Origin: Natronohydrobacter sp.
GTDB lineage: Bacteria; Pseudomonadota; Alphaproteobacteria; Rhodobacterales; Rhodobacteraceae
DNA length: 7,605 nt
NCBI GenBank assembly: GCA_007118445.1
Contig: SKRP01000176.1
Span: 1-7,605 of the forward strand
Direction of reading: 5' to 3'
How positions within the stretch are numbered: position 1 is the first letter of the stretch; each line of letters opens with the position of its first letter. Positions 1 through 6,605 of this stretch are shown piece after piece. The notes below the pieces were generated by a model. The model saw only the letters and a list, made by a program, of their open reading frames with translations. It searched no databases and had not been told where the DNA came from. The position numbers and the translations under genes were made by a program.

Positions 1-1337
1 ATCACCGACCAGAACAGCGCTCCGGCGAGGGTCATCGCCCCCAGCATCGTGGCCAGTTCGGCCCCCTGATCGCTGGTGCCGCCTTGCGACAGGATCCACA
101 GCACCCCGATGCCCGCGCCCATCGCCAGTGCGACCGGGTCCGGCGACCAGGGCAGCGCGCGCAGCAGTGCAAGAAAGGGCAGCAGGGCCGCGCACATGAT
201 GGCAACGCGCAGCGGATAGCCGAAGGCAGGCGGGTCGAACAGCGCGGCGGCGATCAGCCCCGAGACCATGAACCCCACGAAAGGCAGGATCTGCGCAGCG
301 GTCATGTCCTGCGCGAGTGGCAGGGACGGCGCGCGCGCCTCGGACCAGTGCAGGAAATTGGAGCGATGCACCAGCGCGAGGATGGCCAGCGCCAGCAGGG
401 TGAAGAAAATCCAGCCCGCATAGCTGTGAAACCCGTCTACCGCCAGTTGCGGCGAGACATGCGCCCCCAGCAGCACCAGCACGGCAATGCGGATGATGTT
501 CAGCACCCAGCTTGCCAGCAAGGCCAGCGGCAGCACGATCAGCCAGAACCGCCCATGGCGGATCGTGGCATGGAACAGCACGGCATAGAGCGCCACGAAA
601 CCGCCCACCAGCACGAAGCCCTCGACGCCCGAGCATTGCGCGGCGATATGGACGGCAAAGCCCTCGATCCCCAGAACAAAAGTGTCAGGGTCCGCGAAAG
701 CATCCGCGCCGAGCAGACGCAGCAGGACAAAGACCAGCGCGAAGGTCAGGAAGGTCAGCGCCTCGATATTCCACAAGGGCTGCATGGCCTCGGCCAGTTC
801 GGGCATGATCATGACGGCTGCCAGCACGCCTGCGCCCAGTCCTCCAAGCTGGCGCAACAGCCAGGCCCAGTCCGACCAGCGCGCGATCCAGCGCAGGGTG
901 GCCGGAAGGATGATCGCGCCGCCGACCAGCCAGACAGGCACCGCGCGGGCAAATTCCGCCGGTCCCGCGCCCTGTGCCAGCCAGAGCGCGGGCAGAAGCA
1001 GGATCGCAAAGCCAGCCCATGCCGCGAGACCGGCAAGGATCATGCCGCGCGACACAGTTGCGGCGCGGCGGGCGAACTCGGCAAAGATGGCGGGGCGGGC
1101 CAGAATCAACACGCCAAACCCTGTCAGCAGCGCAAGGCTGCGCCCGAGCGCCGAGCGCAGGCCACGGCACAGCTCGTAAGACCCGGTCGCTGCGCAATCG
1201 ATCTCGATGGTGAATTGATAGAGACCCGCCAATGCGATCAGCTGCGCGAGAATGACCCCGCCCAGCAGCATGGCGCGGTGCCGTCCGAGAAAAGGGCGGG
1301 GGCGCGCAGCTTCGGGCATGTCTTCGGCAGGGTGCAT
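1..1337 (-). CDS. xrtE: Exosortase E/protease-type fusion membrane protein (VPEID-CTERM system), partial, 3' end cut
   Basis: Reading leftward from the ATG at 1337 gives 445 codons with no stop, running off the left edge. The protein is highly hydrophobic with many membrane segments. The exosortase core is visible: Cys235 in a CSGVEG motif, Arg283 in NIIRI, and His304 in GFHSYAGW, the expected Cys/Arg/His active site. Exosortases are inner-membrane transpeptidases that process proteins carrying a C-terminal sorting tag. The GFHS-AGW pattern and the further membrane helices after residue about 360 resemble exosortase E, a fusion to a CPBP (CAAX-type) membrane protease reported with VPEID-CTERM substrates. 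The protease motifs themselves would lie outside the window, so the fusion is inferred. Start is uncertain: Met7 (1319) and an in-frame ATG at 1418 (27 residues longer) are alternatives, and none has a strong ribosome site. recO lies upstream on the same strand, 145 bases away. No tagged substrate gene was seen here. Confidence 0.82.
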   Translation of the reverse strand, partial: MHPAEDMPEAARPRPFLGRHRAMLLGGVILAQLIALAGLYQFTIEIDCAATGSYELCRGLRSALGRSLALLTGFGVLILARPAIFAEFARRAATVSRGMILAGLAAWAGFAILLLPALWLAQGAGPAEFARAVPVWLVGGAIILPATLRWIARWSDWAWLLRQLGGLGAGVLAAVMIMPELAEAMQPLWNIEALTFLTFALVFVLLRLLGADAFADPDTFVLGIEGFAVHIAAQCSGVEGFVLVGGFVALYAVLFHATIRHGRFWLIVLPLALLASWVLNIIRIAVLVLLGAHVSPQLAVDGFHSYAGWIFFTLLALAILALVHRSNFLHWSEARAPSLPLAQDMTAAQILPFVGFMVSGLIAAALFDPPAFGYPLRVAIMCAALLPFLALLRALPWSPDPVALAMGAGIGVLWILSQGGTSDQGAELATMLGAMTLAGALFWSV

Positions 1338-1343
1338 GGGGCA

Positions 1344-1368
1344 GGTCTGATACTCTGGTCTGATCAGA
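1344..1368. promoter_or_regulatory. Direct repeat plus palindrome just upstream of xrtE
   Basis: The octamer GGTCTGAT occurs at 1344-1351 and again at 1357-1364, 13 bases apart. The second copy runs into a perfect 10-base palindrome, TCTGATCAGA, at 1359-1368. The block lies 7 to 31 bases upstream of the preferred xrtE start at 1337. It could be a binding site for an unidentified regulator or chance. If translation starts at the in-frame ATG at 1418, the block is inside the coding region and the regulatory reading weakens. Confidence 0.25.
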
Positions 1369-1482
1369 TCAAGGTTATTTCCTTGCAAACAGGCAATTCT
1401 GAGGCGATTGCGCGGCATTCTTGTCGGAAAAGGAAACAATCAAGGAGAAAATGCGTGGCTTTACGGGGTCATGCCCTGTCGC

Positions 1483-2196
1483 TCAGTCCAGCAGGGCGAG
1501 AAACCGCGCACGCGCTTCGGGCAGGGGGCGGCCCTGCGCTTCGGCCAGCCAGTGATGCAGGAAATATCCGCTGAGCTGCAGCGCCTGGGTCAGGGCATGA
1601 GCATCGAAGCGGGCATGACTGTCGCTGAGCGCCGCAGGCAGGGGCAGAAGCCGGTCGGCATAGGTGCCTGCGCCTGTCGCCGTCACCGCGCGGCCTGTCC
1701 GTGGCGAGACATAGGCCAGCCCGGATCGCGCGCCGGTCACAGCGCATTGCTGCAGATCGAGGCCGAAGCCGGTCGCTTCCAGCAAGCCCAGTTCCCAAAG
1801 CGCATAGGATCGCAGCCAGCCGGGCTGGCCGAGCGTGTCCAGCACCGCGACCGTGTCGCCATAAAGGCCGGGATAGGCCATGCGTTCGGGCAGGGCGTAG
1901 CGGCAGAGTGCGCAGATTGTCGTGAGCGCGCCCAGTGCCAGCCGGTCGCCCAGCAAGATACCGGCCCGCGCGCGGATCAGCTCGACTGTGAAGCTGCCCA
2001 GCTGGTCCTCGAGCCGTGCGCGCCAGGTCAGATCGAGCTGCGCGCCCGGTTGCAGCGTTGCGGCCATCCTGCGCGAGGCACCGCCCCGCACGACCCCGGC
2101 ATGGCGACCGTGCAGGCCCGAGAAAACCTCGATGATCGCGGCAGATTCGCCGTGGCGCTGCATTCGCAGCAATATTCCCTGATCGCGCCAGTCCAT
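1483..2196 (-). CDS. recO: DNA repair protein RecO
   Basis: The 237-residue protein is the recombination mediator RecO, which works with RecR to load RecA onto SSB-coated single-stranded DNA in the RecFOR pathway and to anneal strands. The N-terminus (MDWRDQGILL, then RHGES and SGLHGRHAGVVRGG) matches the OB-fold domain typical of alphaproteobacterial RecO. The helical remainder includes LYGDTVAVLD and YALWELGLLEATGFGLDL, ending in PLPEARARFLALLD. Length is normal for the family. The four-cysteine zinc site of many RecO proteins is absent: only Cys151 (in CAVTGA) remains near it, as I recall for alphaproteobacterial members. The ATG at 2196 is chosen because homologues start with M-[DE]-W-R-D; the frame is open 12 codons further upstream without a family match. 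No good Shine-Dalgarno precedes it. It may be co-transcribed with the downstream exosortase gene; no terminator was recognised between them. Confidence 0.93.
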   Translation of the reverse strand: MDWRDQGILLRMQRHGESAAIIEVFSGLHGRHAGVVRGGASRRMAATLQPGAQLDLTWRARLEDQLGSFTVELIRARAGILLGDRLALGALTTICALCRYALPERMAYPGLYGDTVAVLDTLGQPGWLRSYALWELGLLEATGFGLDLQQCAVTGARSGLAYVSPRTGRAVTATGAGTYADRLLPLPAALSDSHARFDAHALTQALQLSGYFLHHWLAEAQGRPLPEARARFLALLD

Positions 2197-2213
2197 GCGG
2201 CAAGGCTTGCCGC
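2197..2213. repeat. Perfect 8-base inverted repeat abutting the recO start codon
   Basis: GCGGCAAG and CTTGCCGC are separated by one base (2205), giving a 17-base palindrome directly adjacent to the recO ATG at 2196. It occupies the place where the recO ribosome-binding site should be, and no purine-rich Shine-Dalgarno is visible outside it. It could be an operator or an mRNA structure limiting recO translation. A one-base loop makes a simple RNA hairpin of the full stem impossible, although a shorter stem could form. It lies in the 96-base divergent gap between recO and the Pr6Pr gene. Confidence 0.35.
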
Positions 2214-2292
2214 GTGCGCACCAGAGCAGCAAGGGTTTTCATCGCCGTGCTTTGCGATATCTTGACCGCCAGACAACAAGAGCAGGCCGGAC

Positions 2293-2913
2293 ATGGACCC
2301 GAAATACCGCATCACTGCCGGGCTGATCGCGATGATCGGCCTTGCCGCGCTGGGCACGCAGCTGGGCCTGCGGCTGGCGCGGGGCATGACGTTCGGGGCA
2401 GCGCTCTGGGGGATGGCCGGGTTCTTCACCATCTGGACCAATCTTCTGATGGCGCTGACCATGCTGACCATCGCTGTGACCGGGCGGCGGCTGCCCTTTG
2501 GCTGGATGAGCATGGTGACAGTGTCGATGATCATGGTCGCGCTGGTCTATCATCTGCTGCTGGCGCATCTGATCTTTTTCACCGGGTTACGCTGGTGGGT
2601 CGATCAGGCGTTGCATACGATCCTGCCTGCGCTGATGCTGTGGTTCTGGCTGATGGAGACCAGCCGGAACCCGTCCCGCGAGGGCCAGCCGCTGACATGG
2701 CTGGTCTGGCCTGCGGCTTACGCGGTCTATGCGCTGACGCGCGGGGCGCTGACCGGGCGCTATCCCTATCCGTTCCTTGACCCTGAGCGGCTGGGGCTGG
2801 CCACAGTCGCGCTGAACCTCGGCGCGCTGCTGCTGGCCTTTGCTGCGCTGGCCTATGCGCTGTGGTTCACGGGGCGGCGGATGCCGCTGCGCGATCAGCG
2901 CGCATCCAGATAG
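2293..2913 (+). CDS. Pr6Pr family six-helix membrane protein
   Basis: This 206-residue protein is almost entirely hydrophobic, with about six membrane segments near residues 7-29, 36-62, 73-98, 106-121, 135-151 and 168-192. Recognisable family features are FFTIWTNLLMAL (44-55), YHLLLA (86-91), HTILPALMLWFWL (108-120) and WPAAYAVYALTRGALTGRYPYPFLD (139-163), as in the Pr6Pr membrane family. Its biochemical function is not known to me and I do not propose one. The ATG at 2293 has only a weak AGCAGG-like ribosome site upstream. It is divergent from recO. Its stop codon (2911-2913) lies inside the 3' end of glk on the other strand, so the two convergent genes share 19 bases. Family assignment rests on motif recall and topology. 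Confidence 0.85.
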   Translation: MDPKYRITAGLIAMIGLAALGTQLGLRLARGMTFGAALWGMAGFFTIWTNLLMALTMLTIAVTGRRLPFGWMSMVTVSMIMVALVYHLLLAHLIFFTGLRWWVDQALHTILPALMLWFWLMETSRNPSREGQPLTWLVWPAAYAVYALTRGALTGRYPYPFLDPERLGLATVALNLGALLLAFAALAYALWFTGRRMPLRDQRASR

Positions 2914-3845
2914 GCGGCGCAGCCTGCAAGAGCGGCATAGTCATCCTCGACAATCGCCACAGGGAAGCGTGCGACCAGATCAGAGAAACGGCCCATATCG
3001 GTGAAAGCCGCGTCAAAGCCGAAACGCTCCAGCCAGGGCGCGAAAGCGCGGCTGACCCCGCCGATCAGATAGATCCCGCCAAAGGGCAGGGTGATCAGCG
3101 CCAGATCGGCCAGCACATGCGCCAGAAGCCGCACATAATGCCGCCCCACGGATTGCGCCAGCGCATCGCCCTGTTCCATCGCCGCCATGATCGCGCCTGC
3201 ATCCAGAGCGCGCCCGCTGCGCGCGTCCTGTGCGTGATAGGCGTAAAGCCGCTCCAGCCCCGATCCGGCCAGCACATCCTCGACCGAGGCAAAGCCGCGC
3301 CGCGCGATCAGCCAGTCGGCCAGATGGTAATCTTCCGCGCCGTGCAGGGGCAGGTGGATATGCCCGGCCTCGGCGGCGGGCACGATATGGCCTGCGCCTG
3401 CAGGATAGACCGGGGCCGCATTGACCCCGGTGCCCAGCCCCACCACCAGCTTGGGGCCGTCCTCGGGCTGGCCGCTGCGCACCCGGCGCAGATGGCTGTC
3501 GGGCAGATGGGCCAGCGCATGGCCCTGCGCCTGCAGATCGTTCAGCAGCGTGAGTTCGGCAATGCCCAGATGCTGCGCAAGTTCCCCGGCCTCGACCGAC
3601 CAGCCAAGATTGGTCATCTCGGCATGGCTGCCACGCACAGGGCCGGCCAGCGCCACGGCGGCGCGGGCCGGGGTCAGACTGTGGCGCAACAGGTATTGCG
3701 CGAGGATCGCGCCAAGCCCGTCGTGATCTGCATTGCGGAACCGCTCGGTCGACCCTGCGATCAGCGTGCGCCCGCGCGCAAGCGCCACGCGGGTATTGGT
3801 GCCGCCGACATCGACAACGAGAACCGGGCTATCCTTGGGCGTCAT
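2895..3845 (-). CDS. glk: Glucokinase (ATP-dependent, bacterial Glk family)
   Basis: The 316-residue cytoplasmic enzyme phosphorylates glucose to glucose-6-phosphate with ATP. It belongs to the E. coli Glk type rather than the ROK type by overall pattern. The phosphate-binding loop is DVGGTNTR (12-19). The glucose site is visible as N102 and catalytic base D103 in LLNDLQAQGHA, E159 and H162 in AAEAGH, and E189 in SVEDVLAGSGLERLY. GLGTGVN (136-142) and GGIYLIGGV (256-264) form the rest of the nucleotide fold. Length is normal and no key residue is missing. The start at 3845 has a strong ribosome site, AGGAAGGA (3851-3858), five bases away. It lies 81 bases downstream of aglR on the same strand and is probably co-transcribed with it. 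This fits a role in using glucose released from imported alpha-glucosides. The 3' end overlaps the convergent membrane-protein gene. Confidence 0.95.
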   Translation of the reverse strand: MTPKDSPVLVVDVGGTNTRVALARGRTLIAGSTERFRNADHDGLGAILAQYLLRHSLTPARAAVALAGPVRGSHAEMTNLGWSVEAGELAQHLGIAELTLLNDLQAQGHALAHLPDSHLRRVRSGQPEDGPKLVVGLGTGVNAAPVYPAGAGHIVPAAEAGHIHLPLHGAEDYHLADWLIARRGFASVEDVLAGSGLERLYAYHAQDARSGRALDAGAIMAAMEQGDALAQSVGRHYVRLLAHVLADLALITLPFGGIYLIGGVSRAFAPWLERFGFDAAFTDMGRFSDLVARFPVAIVEDDYAALAGCAAYLDAR

Positions 3846-3850
3846 CTTCG

Positions 3851-3858
3851 TCCTTCCT
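3851..3858 (-). promoter_or_regulatory. Strong ribosome-binding site of glk
   Basis: On the minus strand the sequence AGGAAGGA sits five bases before the ATG at 3845 and supports that start. It allows independent translation of glk in a possible aglR-glk transcript, where the 81-base gap is too long for translational coupling. Confidence 0.7.
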
Positions 3859-3926
3859 GTCGCGAGGGGGGCGTCACTTTCCCTGCGGCTGATACGATGC
3901 TTCGGGGCGCAGCTTCAAGCCGCCAA

Positions 3927-4973
3927 TCACGATCCGGCGGATTGCCCCGGTGCCAGTCCGGTCGAGGCCCCGACCACAAGGTCGGTTTCCATCAACTCGG
4001 TCAGCGGCCCCGATTGCGGAGCTTCGACCAGCCGCAGCAACAGGGCTGCTGCGCGCCGCCCGGCCTCGCGCACCGAGGATTTCGTGGCCGTGAACATGGG
4101 AATATCGCCATCATTGGGCAGATAGGACAGATCGTCATCATGCGTGATCACCGAGACATCGCGCCCGAGCCCGCACCCCAGTTCGGACAGGGCGCGCCGG
4201 ATGCCATAGGCGACAATCATCGAGGAGGACAGAAAGGCCGTCGGCGGATCGGGCAGCTGCATCATGTCGGACACGACCCGGTAGCCATAGGGTTCGGTCA
4301 TTTCCGCCTGCCGCATCAGCGCCGGGTCCATGGCGATCCCGGCGGCAGCCAGCGCATCCAGATAGCCACGGCGCCTGCGGATTGCGAAATCCAGTGTCTC
4401 CAACCCGTTGATCAGCGCGATCCGGCGATGGCCCAGATCGGTCAGAAATTGCGTCGCCCGGCGAAACGAGCGCTGGTTGTTGATATCAAGCCAGGAATGC
4501 GGGCGGTTGACCTCGCTGGTGCGGCCATGGATCACGAAAGGAATGCCCAGATCGGCCAGCAACTCGACCCGTGTATCCTTCAGCCGGGGGCCATGCACCA
4601 TCATCCCGTCCACAGCCCCGCGCGCAACAAGATCCTGATAGGCACGCGCCTCATCCTCGTCGGGCACCACGCGCAGGATCATCTCGTAGCCAGCGCGCGA
4701 ATAGGTCTCGCCGGCACCGGCCACGAAATCCGAGAAGATCGGGTTCACGATCTCATGGCTGGTCGAGACCGGGATCACATGCCCGATCGCCATGGCCCGC
4801 CCGGTGGCCAGCGATCGCGCGCGCGTATTGGGGCGGTAATTGGCGCGCTCAGCCGCGTCCTGCACGCGCTTGCGTGTGGCGGCATTGACTTCGGGAAAGC
4901 CGTTGAGCGCCCGGCTGACTGTCGTCGGCGACAGGCCGAGAGAGCTTGCGAGTTGTTTCAGCGTCACGCTCAT
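3927..4973 (-). CDS. aglR: LacI-family repressor of alpha-glucoside utilisation, AglR-type
   Basis: The 348-residue protein has the LacI layout. The N-terminal helix-turn-helix (about residues 3-25) includes LKQLASSLGLSPTTVSRALNG. The hinge helix follows around NTRARSLATG (49-58), with Leu55 at the position that intercalates into operator DNA in this family. A periplasmic-binding-protein-like sensor domain extends to the C-terminus (for example WLDINNQRSFRRATQFL and DLGHRRIALINGLETLDFA). Divergent placement next to aglE and close resemblance to rhizobial and rhodobacterial AglR indicate that it senses an alpha-glucoside or derived sugar and represses the transport genes. The ATG at 4973 is preferred over the in-frame TTG at 4982: it has GAGAA at suitable spacing and gives the usual family N-terminus. 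A palindrome just upstream (4979-4992) suggests autoregulation. The inducer is not visible from sequence. Confidence 0.92.
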   Translation of the reverse strand: MSVTLKQLASSLGLSPTTVSRALNGFPEVNAATRKRVQDAAERANYRPNTRARSLATGRAMAIGHVIPVSTSHEIVNPIFSDFVAGAGETYSRAGYEMILRVVPDEDEARAYQDLVARGAVDGMMVHGPRLKDTRVELLADLGIPFVIHGRTSEVNRPHSWLDINNQRSFRRATQFLTDLGHRRIALINGLETLDFAIRRRRGYLDALAAAGIAMDPALMRQAEMTEPYGYRVVSDMMQLPDPPTAFLSSSMIVAYGIRRALSELGCGLGRDVSVITHDDDLSYLPNDGDIPMFTATKSSVREAGRRAAALLLRLVEAPQSGPLTELMETDLVVGASTGLAPGQSAGS

Positions 4974-4978
4974 CGTTC

Positions 4979-4992
4979 TCAAACCGCATTGA
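4979..4992. promoter_or_regulatory. Candidate AglR operator near aglR (O2)
   Basis: TCAAACCGCATTGA is a 14-base imperfect palindrome with TCAA/TTGA arms and a central CG, the symmetry typical of LacI-family operators. It matches the minus-strand reading of the 5143-5156 site at 11 of 14 positions, including the shared octamer CAAACCGC. It starts six bases upstream of the aglR start codon and would overlap the aglR transcription start. A second, partly overlapping inverted repeat, CCGCA/TGCGG (4984-4999), uses some of the same bases. Confidence 0.45.
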
Positions 4993-5001
4993 ATTGCGGG
5001 G

Positions 5002-5031
5002 ATAATAGTCAGAAAGCAGCAGCTCTGAAAA
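5002..5031 (-). promoter_or_regulatory. Candidate aglR(-glk) promoter
   Basis: On the minus strand, TATTAT (5002-5007) matches the -10 consensus at five of six positions. TTTTCA (5026-5031) is a 4/6 match to the -35 box with an 18-base spacer. The predicted start near 4995 lies about 20 bases before the aglR ATG and falls against the candidate operator. This is pattern matching only. Confidence 0.35.
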
Positions 5032-5105
5032 GAGGTATTCTTTCGCGCGTAAATTTCTGCACCTGCAAAATGATCCGTAATTTCAGGGCCTTCATGACAA
5101 AATGT

Positions 5106-5135
5106 TTGACAGGCTCTTTTGCATCAGCGTAAGTG
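5106..5135 (+). promoter_or_regulatory. Candidate aglE promoter with consensus -35 box
   Basis: TTGACA (5106-5111) is a perfect sigma-70-type -35 hexamer. The best-spaced -10 is TAAGTG (5130-5135, 18-base spacer), a poor match, so the promoter may be weak or helped by an activator. The predicted transcription start near 5142 would give a leader of about 97 bases before the aglE ATG and place the candidate operator at 5143-5156 directly on the first transcribed bases. Confidence 0.4.
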
Positions 5136-5142
5136 AATCCAT

Positions 5143-5156
5143 CCAAAGCGGTTTGG
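5143..5156. promoter_or_regulatory. Candidate AglR operator at the aglE promoter (O1)
   Basis: CCAAAGCGGTTTGG is a 14-base palindrome with five-base arms CCAAA/TTTGG around a central CG; only one base pair of seven is mismatched. LacI-family operators typically have this form. It lies just downstream of the putative -35/-10 pair, where binding would block transcription of aglE. A related copy lies at 4979-4992, with centres 164 bases apart. Confidence 0.55.
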
Positions 5157-5227
5157 GTAATGTGATTCCTGACCGCTGGATGGACTGGGTGCAGGCGCAA
5201 GACCTGTGCAGAAAATTGGTCAACCGG

Positions 5228-5232
5228 GGAGG
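5228..5232 (+). promoter_or_regulatory. Ribosome-binding site that fixes the aglE start
   Basis: GGAGG lies six bases before the ATG at 5239. The same motif directly touches the in-frame ATG at 5233, leaving no spacer, so 5239 is the better start. This also gives a compact signal peptide. Confidence 0.75.
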
Positions 5233-5238
5233 ATGACA

Positions 5239-6591
5239 ATGAAATCGAGACTTTATGCAGGCGTGGCAACGCTTGCGATCATGGCCTCTGGCGTCAGCGC
5301 AAATGAGTTGATCATTGCGCCGGGAACGGACGGGTTCAACTGGGACAGCTTCGACGCTTTCGCAGAAGCACATGATTTCTCAGGTCAGAATGTGACCATT
5401 TCCGGGCCCTGGCTTCAGCCGGACCAGACATTCCTGCGCAATGTCATTGCGTATTTCGAAGCCGCAACCGGCGCGACTGTGTCCTATTCCGGCTCTGACA
5501 GCTTCGAGCAGGATATTGTCATCTCCATTCAGGCCAATTCGGCACCCAATATTGCTGTGTTCCCGCAGCCCGGTCTGGCCGCTGACATGGCCGGGCGCGG
5601 CGCGCTGTCGCCGCTTGGCACTGACACTGCCGACTGGATGGTGGAGAACTATGCCGCAGGCCAGTCCTGGGTTGATCTGGGTACCTTCCCGAGCCCTGAT
5701 GGCGATGAAGAGATGTTCGGCTTTTTCTACAAGGTCGATGTGAAGTCTCTGGTCTGGTATGCGCCCGATGCTTTCGACGAAATGGGCTATGACATTCCCG
5801 AAACGATGGAAGAGCTGCTGGAGCTGTCGCAACAGATCGTGGATGATGGTGGCACGCCATGGTGCATCGGTCTGGGATCGGGTGCCGCGACCGGCTGGCC
5901 TGCGACCGACTGGGTCGAAGATATCATGCTGCGCCTGCATGAACCTGAACTGTATGATCAGTGGATCACCAATGAACTGCCCTTCGACGCGCCCGAGGTG
6001 ATTGAGGCGATTGAGACTTTCGGCGTCTTCGCGCAATCGGAAGGCTGGGCGCAAGGTGGACCAGAGGCTGTGGCCACGACAGATTTCCGCGACAGCCCGT
6101 CGGGCCTGTTCCAGATCCCGCCGGCTTGCTACATGCACAAGCAGGCTTCGTTCATCCCGGCCTTCTTCCCGGAAGGGTCGGAATATGGTCAGGATTTTGA
6201 CTTCTTCTATTTCCCTGCCTTCGCGTCCAAGGATCTGGGCGAGCCGGTGATGGGGGCTGGCACGCAGTTCACGATCACTGAAGACAGCGAAGCCACTCGC
6301 GGGTTCTTCGAGTTCCTCAAGACCCCGATCGCACATGAACTCTGGATGGCGCAATCGGGCTTCCTGACCCCGCATCTGGGTGTCAATCTGGACGTGTTCG
6401 GCGATGATTCGCTGCGCGCGATGAATGAAATCCTGCTCGATGCCACCACCTTCCGTTTTGACGCATCTGACGTGATGCCGGGTGAAATCGGTGCAGGCGC
6501 ATTCTGGACCGGAATGGTTGATTTCGTGACGGGCACCGATGCGGAATCCGTGGCCGCGGCAATCCAGAATCGCTGGGACGCGATGCGCTAA
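5239..6591 (+). CDS. aglE: Alpha-glucoside ABC transporter, periplasmic substrate-binding protein
   Basis: This 450-residue protein is the extracytoplasmic receptor of the AglEFGK importer, known in Sinorhizobium for sucrose, maltose and trehalose. A signal peptide (1-21: basic start, hydrophobic core, VSA before Asn22) directs export; with no cysteine at the cleavage site it should be soluble, not a lipoprotein. Family-specific stretches include GFNWDSFDAF (32-41), the GPW near 56-58, PQPGLAADMA (109-118), SWVDLGTF (143-150), GFFYKVDVKSLVWY (161-174) and GTPWCIGLGSG (205-215) followed by GWPATDWVED. Two cysteines in the mature part (Cys209, Cys297) could form a disulfide. The mature protein is extremely acidic: by hand count about 69 Asp/Glu against 14 Lys/Arg. 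It is the first gene of a rightward operon, followed 130 bases later by aglF, and probably controlled by AglR. Substrate range cannot be read from sequence. Confidence 0.95.
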   Translation: MKSRLYAGVATLAIMASGVSANELIIAPGTDGFNWDSFDAFAEAHDFSGQNVTISGPWLQPDQTFLRNVIAYFEAATGATVSYSGSDSFEQDIVISIQANSAPNIAVFPQPGLAADMAGRGALSPLGTDTADWMVENYAAGQSWVDLGTFPSPDGDEEMFGFFYKVDVKSLVWYAPDAFDEMGYDIPETMEELLELSQQIVDDGGTPWCIGLGSGAATGWPATDWVEDIMLRLHEPELYDQWITNELPFDAPEVIEAIETFGVFAQSEGWAQGGPEAVATTDFRDSPSGLFQIPPACYMHKQASFIPAFFPEGSEYGQDFDFFYFPAFASKDLGEPVMGAGTQFTITEDSEATRGFFEFLKTPIAHELWMAQSGFLTPHLGVNLDVFGDDSLRAMNEILLDATTFRFDASDVMPGEIGAGAFWTGMVDFVTGTDAESVAAAIQNRWDAMR

Positions 6592-6605
6592 GTCGCAGAT
6601 CCTGA

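Noticed and set aside
685..1197. Minus-strand open frame of 170 codons
   Set aside because: It is in a different frame from the exosortase reading and its product is Arg/Ala/Gly rich without membrane segments or motifs.
84..1574. Long plus-strand open frame of 496 codons
   Set aside because: It is antisense to the exosortase and the end of recO. Its product is rich in Arg, Gln, His and Ala with no family resemblance, as expected for a GC-rich shadow frame.
1469..2242. Second minus-strand frame overlapping recO
   Set aside because: The other frame (1483-2196) matches RecO end to end; this one is Arg/Ala/Pro rich and matches nothing.
5027..5044. Possible hairpin GAAA...TTTC in the aglR-aglE gap
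   Set aside because: Only four outer pairs are consistent and internal mismatches are frequent, so it is no better than chance.
2862..5132. Very long plus-strand open frame of 756 codons
   Set aside because: It lies opposite glk and aglR, both of which have clear motifs. The composition (Gln, His, Arg, Gly rich) and lack of domains mark it as a shadow.
5206..5238. GTG start at 5206 or ATG start at 5233 for aglE
   Set aside because: GTG 5206 puts the ribosome-binding site inside the gene and lengthens the signal peptide with polar residues. ATG 5233 has no spacer from GGAGG.
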